Origin: Hydrogenophilus sp. | GTDB lineage: Bacteria; Pseudomonadota; Gammaproteobacteria; Burkholderiales; Rhodocyclaceae | DNA length: 64,000 bases | Assembly: GCA_026416515.1 (NCBI GenBank) | Contig: JAOAEZ010000007.1 | Span: forward strand, 1-64,000 | Reading direction: 5' to 3' | In this document: positions 25,483 to 33,690 of the stretch, in pieces | Numbering within the stretch: the first letter of the stretch is position 1 | Layout: each line of letters starts with the position of its first letter | Translations under genes and position numbers: made by a program | Notes under the pieces: model-generated | Told to the model about the DNA's origin: nothing | The model's database searches: none | The model's input: the letters and a program-made list of their open reading frames with translations, nothing else

Positions 25483-25920
25483 TCAGCCGGCGCGGAGCTT
25501 TTCGAGACGCTCGTGCCGCTCTTGCGCTTCGATGGAGAGGGTGGCGGTGGGCCGAGCAAGGAGACGAGGAATGCCGATCGGTTCCCCCGTCTCTTCACAG
25601 TACCCATAGGTGCCTTCTTCGATTCGCTTGAGGGCTTCGTCGATTTTTTTCATGAGTTTGCGTTCGCGATCGCGGACACGAAGTTCAAGAGCTTGCTCTT
25701 CTTCAATGGTGGCTCGGTCGGTCCAGTCAGGGGTATTGATGTTTTCTTCAGCGAGGTTGGCGGTGGTTTCGGCAGCTTTTTCAAGGAGCCGCTGCTTTTC
25801 TTGAAGAAGGAGCCAGCGGAAGAAGGCTAGCTGCCGCTCGTTCATGTATTCCGATTCGGGCATGGCGAGGAGCTCTTCGACCGTGGGAAGGTCGGCGGGT
25901 TTTTTGCTGAGGTCGATCAC
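25483..25920 (-). CDS. dksA: RNA polymerase-binding transcription factor DksA
   Basis: 145 residues from a GTG with AGGAG eight bases upstream. The coiled-coil tip and globular domain are typical (DRATIEEEQALELRVRDRER), with Asp and Ala at the tip as in DksA. The zinc-finger region reads YGYCEETGEPIGIPRLLARP then TLSIEAQERHE: only the first of the four zinc cysteines of E. coli DksA remains. This single-Cys form is known from other proteobacteria and works without zinc in those studied. It acts in the RNA polymerase secondary channel together with ppGpp to tune rRNA and amino-acid promoters. It is 35 bases upstream of cysS and may be co-transcribed. Confidence 0.95.
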   Translation of the reverse strand: MIDLSKKPADLPTVEELLAMPESEYMNERQLAFFRWLLLQEKQRLLEKAAETTANLAEENINTPDWTDRATIEEEQALELRVRDRERKLMKKIDEALKRIEEGTYGYCEETGEPIGIPRLLARPTATLSIEAQERHERLEKLRAG

Positions 25921-26241
25921 GGGAACTGCTCCTTGAGGGGGTTATAGAAGATTTCGAGAGGAAAAATTGTAACGCAGAAGAAAGGGAAGGGGAAGGAGGG
26001 AGCGTATAATCATGAATCATTTTTGGGAGAGTGGGATAGGCGGGGGCAAGAGGGAGGGTGAGAGGTCGAGAGGGGAAGAGCGGGGTTGGAGAGGGTGCAT
26101 AGGGTGCGAGGGAGGGGGATGGATGAGATGGGGAAGGGAGAAGGGATGAGGAGGGGATGAGGAGGGACGGTGGGAACGAGAAGGGCGCGGGAGAGGGGAT
26201 CGATGAGCAAGAAACGGCACGAGAGGAGGGAGAGATAGCCA
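25921..26241. promoter_or_regulatory. Divergent control region between dksA and the GT2 gene
   Basis: This 321-base gap holds no supported gene. On the minus strand a TACAAT-like box (25971-25966) lies about 46 bases before dksA. On the plus strand a perfect TATAAT (26005-26010) would start a leader of about 225 bases before the GT2 gene. The leader is almost pure purine with no obvious hairpin or riboswitch fold by eye. Only the -10 boxes are supported; -35 boxes are poor. Confidence 0.4.
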
Positions 26242-27153
26242 ATGCAACAGCAGGCGGGCGAGGGGGAGGTGGCAGCAGTGGTGGTGGAGTTCGATTCCGG
26301 GGGGTTGTTGGTGGAGGCCGTGCGATCGTTGGCAGGGGAGGTGGCGGGGTGCGTGGTGGTGGATAACGGGTCACAGCGGCCAGCCGCCGAGCGCTTGGCC
26401 GCTAGCGGGGCGATGGAGGGGTGGGGCGAGAGGTTGCAGGTGATCCGAAATGCGAGTAACCGCGGCTTCGCGGCGGCGTGCAATCAGGGGTTGGTGGCGA
26501 CGAGTAGCCCTTTTGTGTTTTTTTTGAATCCCGACGCGGTGGTGATGCCGGGAGGAGTGGCACGATTGCGGACACTTTTGGAGAGACAACCGCGCGCGGG
26601 GATGGTGGGACCTTTGTTGGTGGGAATGGAGGGGAACACCCAGTGGGGGGGGTGCCGGGAGCTGCCAGGGTGGAGGGCGGTGATACGCCGCGGGTGGGCG
26701 GTGGTGGGGTTGGGAGGGAGGAGCACAGTCCAGGAGGAGAGGGGAGAAGCCCCGGAGGAGGCTAGACCAGTGGGAGGAATCTCCGGGGCGGCGATGTTGG
26801 TGCGCCGCGCCGCAGTCGCAGAGGTGGGGGTTTGGGATGAGGGTTTTTTTTTACATGGGGAGGATTTGGATTGGTGCGCGCGCTTTTGGGCCGCAGGGTG
26901 GGAGGTGTGGGTGGAGCCGGGGGCAGTGGTGCGCCATGTGAAGGGGGGGTGCTCACGCCGCAACGCGGCACGGGTGGCGTGGCATAAGGCGATGGGGGTG
27001 GGACGCTTTTTGGTGAAGCATCGGGTGCCAGCGCGGTGGCGGTGGGGGGTGGCACCGTGGGTGTACGCCGCGGCTGCGGCAGGGGGGGCGATTTTGATGG
27101 TGCGGGCGTTGTGGGAGAATCGGGGCGTCGAGCGTTTGGAGTCGGAGCGGTGA
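26242..27153 (+). CDS. GT2 family glycosyltransferase (rhamnosyltransferase-like)
   Basis: 303 residues from ATG at 26242, with GGAG about eight bases upstream. The GT-A core shows VVVDNGSQRP at about 38-47, NRGFAAACNQGL at about 73-84, FFLNPDAVVMPGG with the metal DxD variant N-P-D at about 93-105, and FFLHGEDLDWCARFWAAGW at about 201-219, the W-type acceptor motif of rhamnosyltransferase-like enzymes. A hydrophobic helix near the C-terminus (about 275-292) may attach it to the membrane. It overlaps the dehydratase gene by four bases. The pair would make a nucleotide sugar and transfer a sugar during glycan assembly; the sugar is unknown. Confidence 0.85.
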   Translation: MQQQAGEGEVAAVVVEFDSGGLLVEAVRSLAGEVAGCVVVDNGSQRPAAERLAASGAMEGWGERLQVIRNASNRGFAAACNQGLVATSSPFVFFLNPDAVVMPGGVARLRTLLERQPRAGMVGPLLVGMEGNTQWGGCRELPGWRAVIRRGWAVVGLGGRSTVQEERGEAPEEARPVGGISGAAMLVRRAAVAEVGVWDEGFFLHGEDLDWCARFWAAGWEVWVEPGAVVRHVKGGCSRRNAARVAWHKAMGVGRFLVKHRVPARWRWGVAPWVYAAAAAGGAILMVRALWENRGVERLESER

Positions 27154-29114
27154 TCGATGTGGTTTTTTTGAGAACGGATCGATGGGCAGAGTGGCTGAGA
27201 GGGCGTTCGTCACGGGTGAAACACGCTTTATTAATGACGTGGGATGGGATTTGGGTGGCTTTGTTGGCGGGAATGGTACCGTGGGCCGTGCGCGGCGGAG
27301 TGCCATTGGGGGAGTTTTTGGGATTGATGGGGGTGGGGGTTGGGGCCGTTTGGGGAGTCTTCCATTGGTTTGGCCTTTACCGCCAGGTGGTCCGCTTTAT
27401 TTCCGAGGAGGCGCTGTTGGCGGTGACAAAGGGGACGAGTACGGCGGCACTGGTGTGGGGGGGGATGATCCCGTGGTTGGTCCCAGGGTGGTCGATGCGC
27501 GAGTGGTTGGCAACGGCGGTGGTGTTGTGGTTGGCATTGCTGGTGACCACCGGGGGGTCGCGGTTGTTGCTGCGAGCATGGTTGTGGCAGCCTGTGCGCC
27601 GCCGCTTTAAGGGCCGCCAGGCACTGGTCTATGGGGCAAACGATGCAGGATGGCAGTTGGTGTCGGCGCTTCGCCAGTCGCGCGAGTTGCTGGCGGCAGC
27701 GTTCGTGGATGATGATCCAGCAGTGATCGGTAAGGAGTTCGGAGGATTGCGCGTCTACGGCGCCGATGAGATCGGGTTGCTGGTGCGCCGCTACGAGGTG
27801 CAGGAGGCGATCGTGGCGCTGCCCAACGCTTCAGAGTTTAAACGCCGCCAGGTGGTGGAGCTGCTGTGCCAGCATAATTTGCGGGTGCGAGTGATGCCAC
27901 CAGCAGTCGATTTCGCAGCAGGGTTTTATCTGCCACGCATCGTGCGAGAGGTGGATGTGGGGGATCTGCTGGGGCGCAACCGCGTGGCACCCGATCCGCG
28001 CTTGTTGCGCGAGGCCGTGGCCGGGGAGAGCGTGATGGTGACGGGGGCAGGGGGATCGATCGGGATGGAGTTGTGCCGCCAGATCGCTTTGCTGGCCCCG
28101 CGTCGTATCGTGTTGGTGGAGTTGAACGAGTTCGCGCTTTATCAGGTGCAGCAGTTGTTGTTGGAGATGGGATTCGTGGAGCATGTGCCAGCGCTGGGGT
28201 CGATCGAGGATCGGTTGTGGCTGGAGACGTTGATCGAGCAGTTCGAGGTGCGGGTGGTCTTTCATGCAGCGGCGTATAAACATGTGCCATTGGTGGAGCG
28301 CAATGTGCTCCAGGGGGTGCGCAATAATGTGCTGGGAACATGGCGGTTGTTGGAGGCCTGCCGGAGCGGGGAGGTGGAGCGCTTTGTGTTGATTTCGTCT
28401 GATAAGGCAGTGAATCCGAGCAACGTGATGGGGGCGACGAAGCGGTGGCAGGAGCTTTTAACCCGGGCGGTGGCACAGTTGGAGCGCCCAGCAGGACACG
28501 TCTATACGATGGTGCGGTTCGGAAATGTTCTGGGTTCGTCGGGTTCGGTGGTGCCGCTCTTCCAGCGCCAGATCCGCCGCGGGGGACCGGTGACGGTGAC
28601 CCATCCAGAGGTGACTCGCTATTTTATGTCGGTGCATGAGGCGGTGGAGTTGGTGCTGCAGGCGGCGAGTATGGCTAAGGGGGGAGAGGTTTTTTTGTTG
28701 GATATGGGAGAGCCAGTGCCGATTTTGGAGTTGGCGCGTAAGTTGATTCGCTTGGCAGGATTGTCAGAGCGAAATGAGAATAACCCGGATGGAGATGTGG
28801 AGATCGTGTTTACGGGGTTGCGGCCAGGAGAGAAGTTGCATGAGGAGTTGGTGATCGGGAGCAACGTGCAGCCGACTTCCCATCCGAAGATCCGCCAGGC
28901 GATGGAGCCTTACTTGGAGTGGAGCGCATTGGCACCTTGGTTACAGGAGCTGGAGGAGGCGTTGGCGTGGGGGGATGGCGAGCGCGTGCGCCGGGCGTTG
29001 TTCACAGTGGCTAAGGGGGAGCAGATAGCAGACGAGGCAGAAGGGAGGGGAGGCGCTTATCCCAGCCGGGAGAGGAGAGGGGGAAGAGGGGAGGGAGTGG
29101 AGGGATATAGATGA
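27150..29114 (+). CDS. Membrane-bound UDP-sugar 4,6-dehydratase (WbpM/PglF/CapD family)
   Basis: 654 residues from the GTG at 27150, which overlaps the TGA of the upstream gene and has GGAG eight bases before it. Four membrane helices lie within about 20-130. A first Rossmann-like domain (ALVYGANDAGWQL) and a second, catalytic one (VMVTGAGGSIGMELCRQI at about 295) follow. The SDR site reads SSDKAVNPSNVMGATKRWQE, where the usual Tyr of the SDR triad is replaced by Met, the hallmark of this long dehydratase family. The enzymes convert UDP-GlcNAc to a 4-keto-6-deoxy sugar, the start of QuiNAc, FucNAc or bacillosamine synthesis. Which branch applies cannot be told. Confidence 0.9.
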   Translation: MIDVVFLRTDRWAEWLRGRSSRVKHALLMTWDGIWVALLAGMVPWAVRGGVPLGEFLGLMGVGVGAVWGVFHWFGLYRQVVRFISEEALLAVTKGTSTAALVWGGMIPWLVPGWSMREWLATAVVLWLALLVTTGGSRLLLRAWLWQPVRRRFKGRQALVYGANDAGWQLVSALRQSRELLAAAFVDDDPAVIGKEFGGLRVYGADEIGLLVRRYEVQEAIVALPNASEFKRRQVVELLCQHNLRVRVMPPAVDFAAGFYLPRIVREVDVGDLLGRNRVAPDPRLLREAVAGESVMVTGAGGSIGMELCRQIALLAPRRIVLVELNEFALYQVQQLLLEMGFVEHVPALGSIEDRLWLETLIEQFEVRVVFHAAAYKHVPLVERNVLQGVRNNVLGTWRLLEACRSGEVERFVLISSDKAVNPSNVMGATKRWQELLTRAVAQLERPAGHVYTMVRFGNVLGSSGSVVPLFQRQIRRGGPVTVTHPEVTRYFMSVHEAVELVLQAASMAKGGEVFLLDMGEPVPILELARKLIRLAGLSERNENNPDGDVEIVFTGLRPGEKLHEELVIGSNVQPTSHPKIRQAMEPYLEWSALAPWLQELEEALAWGDGERVRRALFTVAKGEQIADEAEGRGGAYPSRERRGGRGEGVEGYR

Positions 29115-29131
29115 AGAGGGGAGGTTGAGCT

Positions 29132-30625
29132 TTAGAAGCGTTTGCGGGTGAAGGTGTTTCGACTGACGCCAAGGAGCGCAGCAGCACGCCGCTGGTTGCC
29201 ACCGGTGTGGGTGAGCGCAGCGGTGAGGACGACGCGGTCGAAGCGTTCGCGAAGGGCTTGGTAGCGACTGAGACCGTTAGGGGGCGGCGGAGCGAGAAGG
29301 GTTTTGGGGACCGCAGCGGCTAGGGCCGCTTCCCAGGAGGTGTGAGGGTCTTCAGAGGAGAGCGGGGAGGGTGAAGGGGAAGGAGAGGCGAGCGCGAGGG
29401 GGGCAGAGGGGATGGGAGGAGAGGAGGGTTCTTCAGGGCGTTCGGTGAGGGCGGTAGGGGGACGACGAAATTCGGGGGGGAGGTCGGTGAGGGCGATAGC
29501 GGTGTCAGGGGCCATGACGGTGAGCCAGTGGCAGAGGTTTTCGAGTTCACGAACGTTTCCAGGAAAGGGATAGCAGAGGAGGGCAGCGAGCGCTTCAGGG
29601 GTGAGCCGCTTGCGGGGAACGCCAAGTTGGGCGGCGATGCGGGTGAGAAAGTGTTCGGCAAGGAGGGGAATGTCTTCGCGCCGCTCCCGGAGAGGGGGGA
29701 GCTCAAGACGGATGACATTGAGGCGGTGGTAAAGGTCGGCGCGAAAGGCGCCGCTGGCGACTTTCGCGGCAAGGTCTTGATGGGTGGCAGCGATAATACG
29801 GACGTCGACGCGTTTGAGCTCCCGCCCGCCAAGGCGGTGAAATTCGCCGAGGGCAAGGACGCGCAGGAGCCGCGTTTGGAGTTCGAGCGGCATGTCGCCG
29901 ATTTCGTCGAGAAAGAGGGTGCCGCCGTGGGCTTCTTCAAAACGACCGGGACGGGTCGCAGTGGCCCCAGTGTAGGCGCCTTTCTCTACGCCGAAGAGTT
30001 CGGCTTCGAGGAGTTCGCGGGGAATGGCAGCGGTGTTGATGGCGATGAAGGGGTTGGCCGCGCGTGTGCTGTGACGGTGAAGGGCACGGGCAACGAGTTC
30101 TTTGCCCGTGCCGGTTTCGCCGAGGATGAGAACGGTGGCGTTGGAGGCAGCAAGACGACCAATGGCGCGGTAGAGGGTCTGCATGGCCGGAGAGGTGCCG
30201 ATGAGCTCCGCTTCAGGAGAGGGGAGAGGGGAAGGAAGGTCAGAGGGGGGAGAGGGGTGAGCGCTTTGCCAGGCGCGGCGAATGAGGGCTACAGCTTCGT
30301 TGAGGTCAAAGGGCTTGGAAAGGTATTCATAGGCGCCCGCTTGAAAGGCTTTGACGGCAGCGTCGAGGTCGGAGTAGGCGGTCATGACGATGGCGATGAG
30401 GTCGGGAACGATGGCTTTGAGACGGGCGATGAGGGAGAAACCGTCGAGAGAGGCCATCCGCACGTCGGTGACGACGACGCGCGGGGGATCGTGCTCGGCA
30501 GTGGCAAGGGCTTCAAGGGGGTCGGAAAAGAGACGACAGGGCAAGCCGGCGCGGGTGAGGGCTTTGTCGAGAACCCAGCGGATGGCGTCGTCGTCGTCGA
30601 TGATCCAGATGGGACCGGGGTTCAT
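29132..30625 (-). CDS. glnG: Nitrogen regulator NtrC (sigma-54 activator)
   Basis: 497 residues. Receiver domain at about 1-120 with phospho-acceptor Asp in VVVTDVRM (about 54). AAA+ domain at about 145-380: Walker A GETGTGKELVARALH, sigma-54 contact loop as GAYTGA (Phe to Tyr variant), Walker B GGTLFLDEIGDM, and arginine-rich VRELENLCHW. A Ser/Pro-rich linker leads to a Fis-type helix-turn-helix ending GNQRRAAALLGVSRNTFTRK. Phosphorylated by NtrB under nitrogen limitation, it activates sigma-54 promoters such as glnA. It overlaps ntrB by four bases. It ends 17 bases from the convergent dehydratase gene without a visible terminator. Confidence 0.96.
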   Translation of the reverse strand: MNPGPIWIIDDDDAIRWVLDKALTRAGLPCRLFSDPLEALATAEHDPPRVVVTDVRMASLDGFSLIARLKAIVPDLIAIVMTAYSDLDAAVKAFQAGAYEYLSKPFDLNEAVALIRRAWQSAHPSPPSDLPSPLPSPEAELIGTSPAMQTLYRAIGRLAASNATVLILGETGTGKELVARALHRHSTRAANPFIAINTAAIPRELLEAELFGVEKGAYTGATATRPGRFEEAHGGTLFLDEIGDMPLELQTRLLRVLALGEFHRLGGRELKRVDVRIIAATHQDLAAKVASGAFRADLYHRLNVIRLELPPLRERREDIPLLAEHFLTRIAAQLGVPRKRLTPEALAALLCYPFPGNVRELENLCHWLTVMAPDTAIALTDLPPEFRRPPTALTERPEEPSSPPIPSAPLALASPSPSPSPLSSEDPHTSWEAALAAAVPKTLLAPPPPNGLSRYQALRERFDRVVLTAALTHTGGNQRRAAALLGVSRNTFTRKRF

Positions 30626-31668
30626 GAGGCGGGAAGACGGTCGGGTATGGGGAGGTAGCAGTGAAAGATGGTTTCACCAGGCCGAGTGGTGAAGGTGAGG
30701 ATGCCTTGGTGTTCTAGGGCGATTTCGCGGGCGACGGCAAGCCCTAGCCCAGAGCCTCCCGGCCGACCACTGACGAGGGGGTAGAAGAGGTGGGGTTGAA
30801 GTTCCGGGGGAATGCCGGGGCCGTTGTCGATGATGGCGATGTGGGCGGCGAGCGGCCAGCGCTTTTTGCCAAGGGTAAGGTGCCGTTCGATGCGCGTCAT
30901 CAGGCGAACCGTGCCGCGCCCGCGGAGGGCTTCGGCGGCGTTCTTGAGAAGGTTGAGAAAGAGTTGAACGAGCCGTTCGCGGTCGATGAGGAGAGGGGGA
31001 ATACTGACGTCGTAGTCGCGCTCGATGGTGAGGTCAGGGTGTTCGGCGAGGATGAGGTTGCGGGCGCGTTCGAGGGGTTCGTGTAGGTTACCAGGGGTAA
31101 GACGGGGCTGCGCCACCCGGTCGGTGAGCCGGGTGAGGAGGGCGTGAAGCCGATCGGCTTCGCGAACGATGAGGTCGGCGTGGTCCGCGAGGGGGGTGCC
31201 GTCGAGTTCAAGGGCGAGGAGCTGCGCCGCACCGCGAATGCCACCGAGGGGGTTTTTGATTTCGTGGGCGATGGTGCGGGACATGGTTTGAAGCGCATGG
31301 TGGAGCCGTTCCCGCGCTTCGAGTTCGTGGGTGGCACGGGCGCGGTCGATGGCCCGCAGTTCGAGAAGGTAGCCGTCGCGCCAGGGGGTGACGGTGGTTT
31401 CGAGCCGCCATTGACTGCCGTCCGGGCGCGTGAGAGGGAGGTCGGAAGTGGTGTAGTGCCAGCGGTCGCGAGCGACGGCGTCAAGGGTGGGAGAGAGGGC
31501 GGGAAGGTATTGGTCGATGGAGGCACCGAGGAGCTTGCTGCGGCTGAGGTCAAAGAGGTGCTCGGCAGCAGCGTTGACAAAGAGGATGCGCCGCTGCGGG
31601 TCGAGAAGGAGTAGCGCAGTGGCGAGGTCATCGAGGGTGGGAAGGGGGGGAGAGACGGTGGAGCTCAC
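30622..31668 (-). CDS. glnL: Nitrogen sensor histidine kinase NtrB
   Basis: 348 residues from the GTG at 31668, matching the 349 of E. coli NtrB. The longer upstream reading frame would add an out-of-frame copy of the preceding gene. A PAS domain covers about 10-115 (LLLLDPQRRILFVNAAAEHL). The H-box ISRTIAHEIKNPLGG-like stretch (TIAHEIKNPLGGIRGAAQLL) at about 133 contains the phospho-His. ATPase motifs follow: NLLKNAAEAL (N box), DNGPGIPPELQ (G1) and GGSGLGLAVAREI (G2). It phosphorylates or dephosphorylates NtrC depending on PII. It overlaps the DUF4124 gene by 41 bases, suggesting coupled translation. Confidence 0.94.
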   Translation of the reverse strand: MSSTVSPPLPTLDDLATALLLLDPQRRILFVNAAAEHLFDLSRSKLLGASIDQYLPALSPTLDAVARDRWHYTTSDLPLTRPDGSQWRLETTVTPWRDGYLLELRAIDRARATHELEARERLHHALQTMSRTIAHEIKNPLGGIRGAAQLLALELDGTPLADHADLIVREADRLHALLTRLTDRVAQPRLTPGNLHEPLERARNLILAEHPDLTIERDYDVSIPPLLIDRERLVQLFLNLLKNAAEALRGRGTVRLMTRIERHLTLGKKRWPLAAHIAIIDNGPGIPPELQPHLFYPLVSGRPGGSGLGLAVAREIALEHQGILTFTTRPGETIFHCYLPIPDRLPAS

Positions 31669-32122
31669 GGGCGATCGCGGCGAGATTGCGTTGATGACGG
31701 TTGCGCCGGGATTCGAGTTCGGCGCGCTCAGCGGGGTCGTTGCTGGCGGCAAGGCGGGCGTTGACCGCTGCGAGGGCTTCTTTTTCGAGTTCGGCTTCGT
31801 GTTCGAGGATGGCCCGGCGCCGATCGGTGGGAAGGAAGGGCGCAGAGGGAGCAGGAGCACGGGCAGAGGGCGAAGAGGAAGCGGGAGCAGGAGCGGGAGC
31901 GGGGGAAGCGACGGTAGGGGGGGGAGAGACGATGAGTTGCTGACAGCGGGCGAGCGCAGGACCGCGGGGTTCCATGTTGGTGTAGGTGACGTGACCATCG
32001 GCAGAACGACATTTCCAGAGGCGGGCGTCTACCCCCGCTGCGGCGAGGAGTAGCACCACAGCGAGGGTGAGCCGTAAGAGGAGGAAAGGGTTGGCCTCTG
32101 CTCTCCGAAGACCAGGGACCAT
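31628..32122 (-). CDS. DUF4124-like periplasmic protein between glnA and ntrB
   Basis: 164 residues from an ATG that overlaps the glnA stop (ATGA). A signal peptide spans about 15-34. Right behind it the small DUF4124-type motif LWKCRSADGHVTYTN appears. An Ala/Pro/Ser linker (about 67-95) leads to a charged coiled coil (about 98-155). Proteins of this type commonly sit between glnA and ntrB in betaproteobacteria. Function is unknown; a periplasmic location is predicted from the signal peptide. Confidence 0.75.
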   Translation of the reverse strand: MVPGLRRAEANPFLLLRLTLAVVLLLAAAGVDARLWKCRSADGHVTYTNMEPRGPALARCQQLIVSPPPTVASPAPAPAPASSSPSARAPAPSAPFLPTDRRRAILEHEAELEKEALAAVNARLAASNDPAERAELESRRNRHQRNLAAIARELHRLSPPSHPR

Positions 32123-33531
32123 CAGCCGCTGTAGTACATTTCAAACTCGACCGGATGGGTGGTCATGCGGAAGCGGGTGACCTCTTCCATTTTAAGTTCA
32201 ATGTAGGCGTCGATGAAGTCGTCGGAGAAGACCCCCCCGCGCGTGAGAAATTCGCGGTCTTGGTCAAGCGCTTCAAGGGCTTGATCAAGACTGTGGCAGA
32301 CGGTCGGGATCTTGGCGTCCTCTTCGGGCGGGAGGTCGTAGAGGTTTTTGTCAGCGGGGTCGCCCGGGTGGATTTTGTTCTGCACGCCGTCAAGCCCCGC
32401 CATGAGCATCGCCGCAAAAGCGAGGTAGGGGTTGGCGAGGGGATCAGGGAAACGAACTTCGATGCGCCGCCCTTTGGGGTTGGCAACATAGGGGATGCGA
32501 ATGGAGGCGGAGCGATTGCGCGAGGAGTAGGCGAGCTTGACGGGGGCTTCAAAGCCCGGGACGAGCCGCTTGTAGGAGTTGGTGGTGGGGTTGGTGATGG
32601 CGTTGAGCGCCCGGGCGTGCTTGATGATGCCACCGATGTAGTAGAGGGCAAAGTCGGAGAGTCCGGCATAGCCATTGCCTGCAAAGAGATTTTGCCCATC
32701 TTTCCAGACCGATTGGTGAGTGTGCATGCCGCTTCCATTGTCGCCGACGATCGGCTTAGGCATGAAGGTGGCGGTTTTGCCGTACTGGTGCGCGGTGTTG
32801 AGGACGACATATTTCAGAATTTGCGTCCAGTCAGCACGCCGCGTGAGGGTGTTGAAACGGGTGCCGATTTCGCATTGACCGGCAGTGGCTACTTCGTGAT
32901 GAAAGACTTCGACGGGAACGCCGATCTCTTGGAGGTTGAGCGCGATCGCCGAGCGAATGTCTTGAAGGCTGTCTACCGGGGGAACAGGGAAATAGCCACC
33001 TTTGACCCGCGGCCGATGACCTTTGTTGCCGCCTTCATATTTTTCGGCGGAGGACCAGGCGGCTTCTTCAGAGAAGACACGACAGTAACTGCCAGCCATG
33101 TCGACAGACCATTCGACGCTGTCGAAGATGAAGAATTCAGGTTCAGGACCAAAGTAGGCGGTGTCGCCAAGACCCGTCGATTTGAGATAGGCTTCTGCGC
33201 GCTTGGCGATGGAGCGGGGATCGCGACTGTAGGCTTTGCCGTCCGCCGGTTCGACAATGTCGCAGGTGAGAACAAGGGTGGTCTCTTCATAGAATGGGTC
33301 GATGAAGGCAGTGGTGGGGTCCGGCATGAGCAGCATGTCAGAGGCTTGAATGCCTTTCCAGCCGGCAATGGAGGAGCCATCAAAGGGTTGCCCGGTTTCA
33401 AAGACCTCTTCTTTGAACGCCGAAACAGGGACCGTCGTGTGCTGTTCTTTGCCGCGCATGTCGGTGAAGCGATAGTCAATAAAACGGACGTCGCGTTCAG
33501 CGATAAGCTTCATGATCTCTTCGATGGTCAT
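32122..33531 (-). CDS. glnA: Glutamine synthetase type I
   Basis: 469 residues, the same as E. coli GlnA, from ATG with AGGAG six bases upstream. It makes glutamine from glutamate, ammonia and ATP. Motifs include [23 protein letters not shown] (metal-binding Glu), [34 protein letters not shown] and [10 protein letters not shown]. The adenylylation site is conserved as NLYDLPPEE near residue 400, so activity is probably controlled by GlnE. A sigma-54 promoter precedes it, and the DUF4124-ntrB-ntrC genes follow in one overlapping operon. Its coding strand is less C/T-biased than that of neighbouring minus-strand genes. Confidence 0.98.
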   Translation of the reverse strand: MTIEEIMKLIAERDVRFIDYRFTDMRGKEQHTTVPVSAFKEEVFETGQPFDGSSIAGWKGIQASDMLLMPDPTTAFIDPFYEETTLVLTCDIVEPADGKAYSRDPRSIAKRAEAYLKSTGLGDTAYFGPEPEFFIFDSVEWSVDMAGSYCRVFSEEAAWSSAEKYEGGNKGHRPRVKGGYFPVPPVDSLQDIRSAIALNLQEIGVPVEVFHHEVATAGQCEIGTRFNTLTRRADWTQILKYVVLNTAHQYGKTATFMPKPIVGDNGSGMHTHQSVWKDGQNLFAGNGYAGLSDFALYYIGGIIKHARALNAITNPTTNSYKRLVPGFEAPVKLAYSSRNRSASIRIPYVANPKGRRIEVRFPDPLANPYLAFAAMLMAGLDGVQNKIHPGDPADKNLYDLPPEEDAKIPTVCHSLDQALEALDQDREFLTRGGVFSDDFIDAYIELKMEEVTRFRMTTHPVEFEMYYSG

Positions 33532-33579
33532 AAGAGGCTCCTTGTCGTGGGTGTTGAATGAGAAGATGGTAAGTTTCCC

Positions 33580-33594
33580 GCAATTTTTGTGCCG
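33580..33594 (-). promoter_or_regulatory. Sigma-54 (-24/-12) promoter of glnA
   Basis: On the minus strand CGGCACAAAAATTGCG places GG (33593-33592) and GC (33581-33580) exactly ten bases apart, matching TGGCAC-N5-TTGC except for the first base. A transcript would begin near 33569, about 38 bases before the glnA start. No clear NtrC palindrome was found by eye upstream. Confidence 0.75.
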
Positions 33595-33690
33595 GAGAGA
33601 AACAGCGACCCTCCCATCGCGCGGGGCAGAGGCGCAGCAACCGGTCGAGGGATAAATGGCACCCGTTGGAGGATGAGCGTATATAGTTTT

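Noticed and set aside
26012..26149. A 45-codon open frame right after the TATAAT box.
   Set aside because: Its ATG lies only one base beyond the -10 box, upstream of any likely transcription start. Composition is Gly/Arg/Glu/Trp low complexity, as expected from purine-rich DNA.
33595..33690. NtrC binding palindromes upstream of the glnA promoter.
   Set aside because: No GCAC-N-GTGC pair with correct spacing could be found by eye, so no site is listed.
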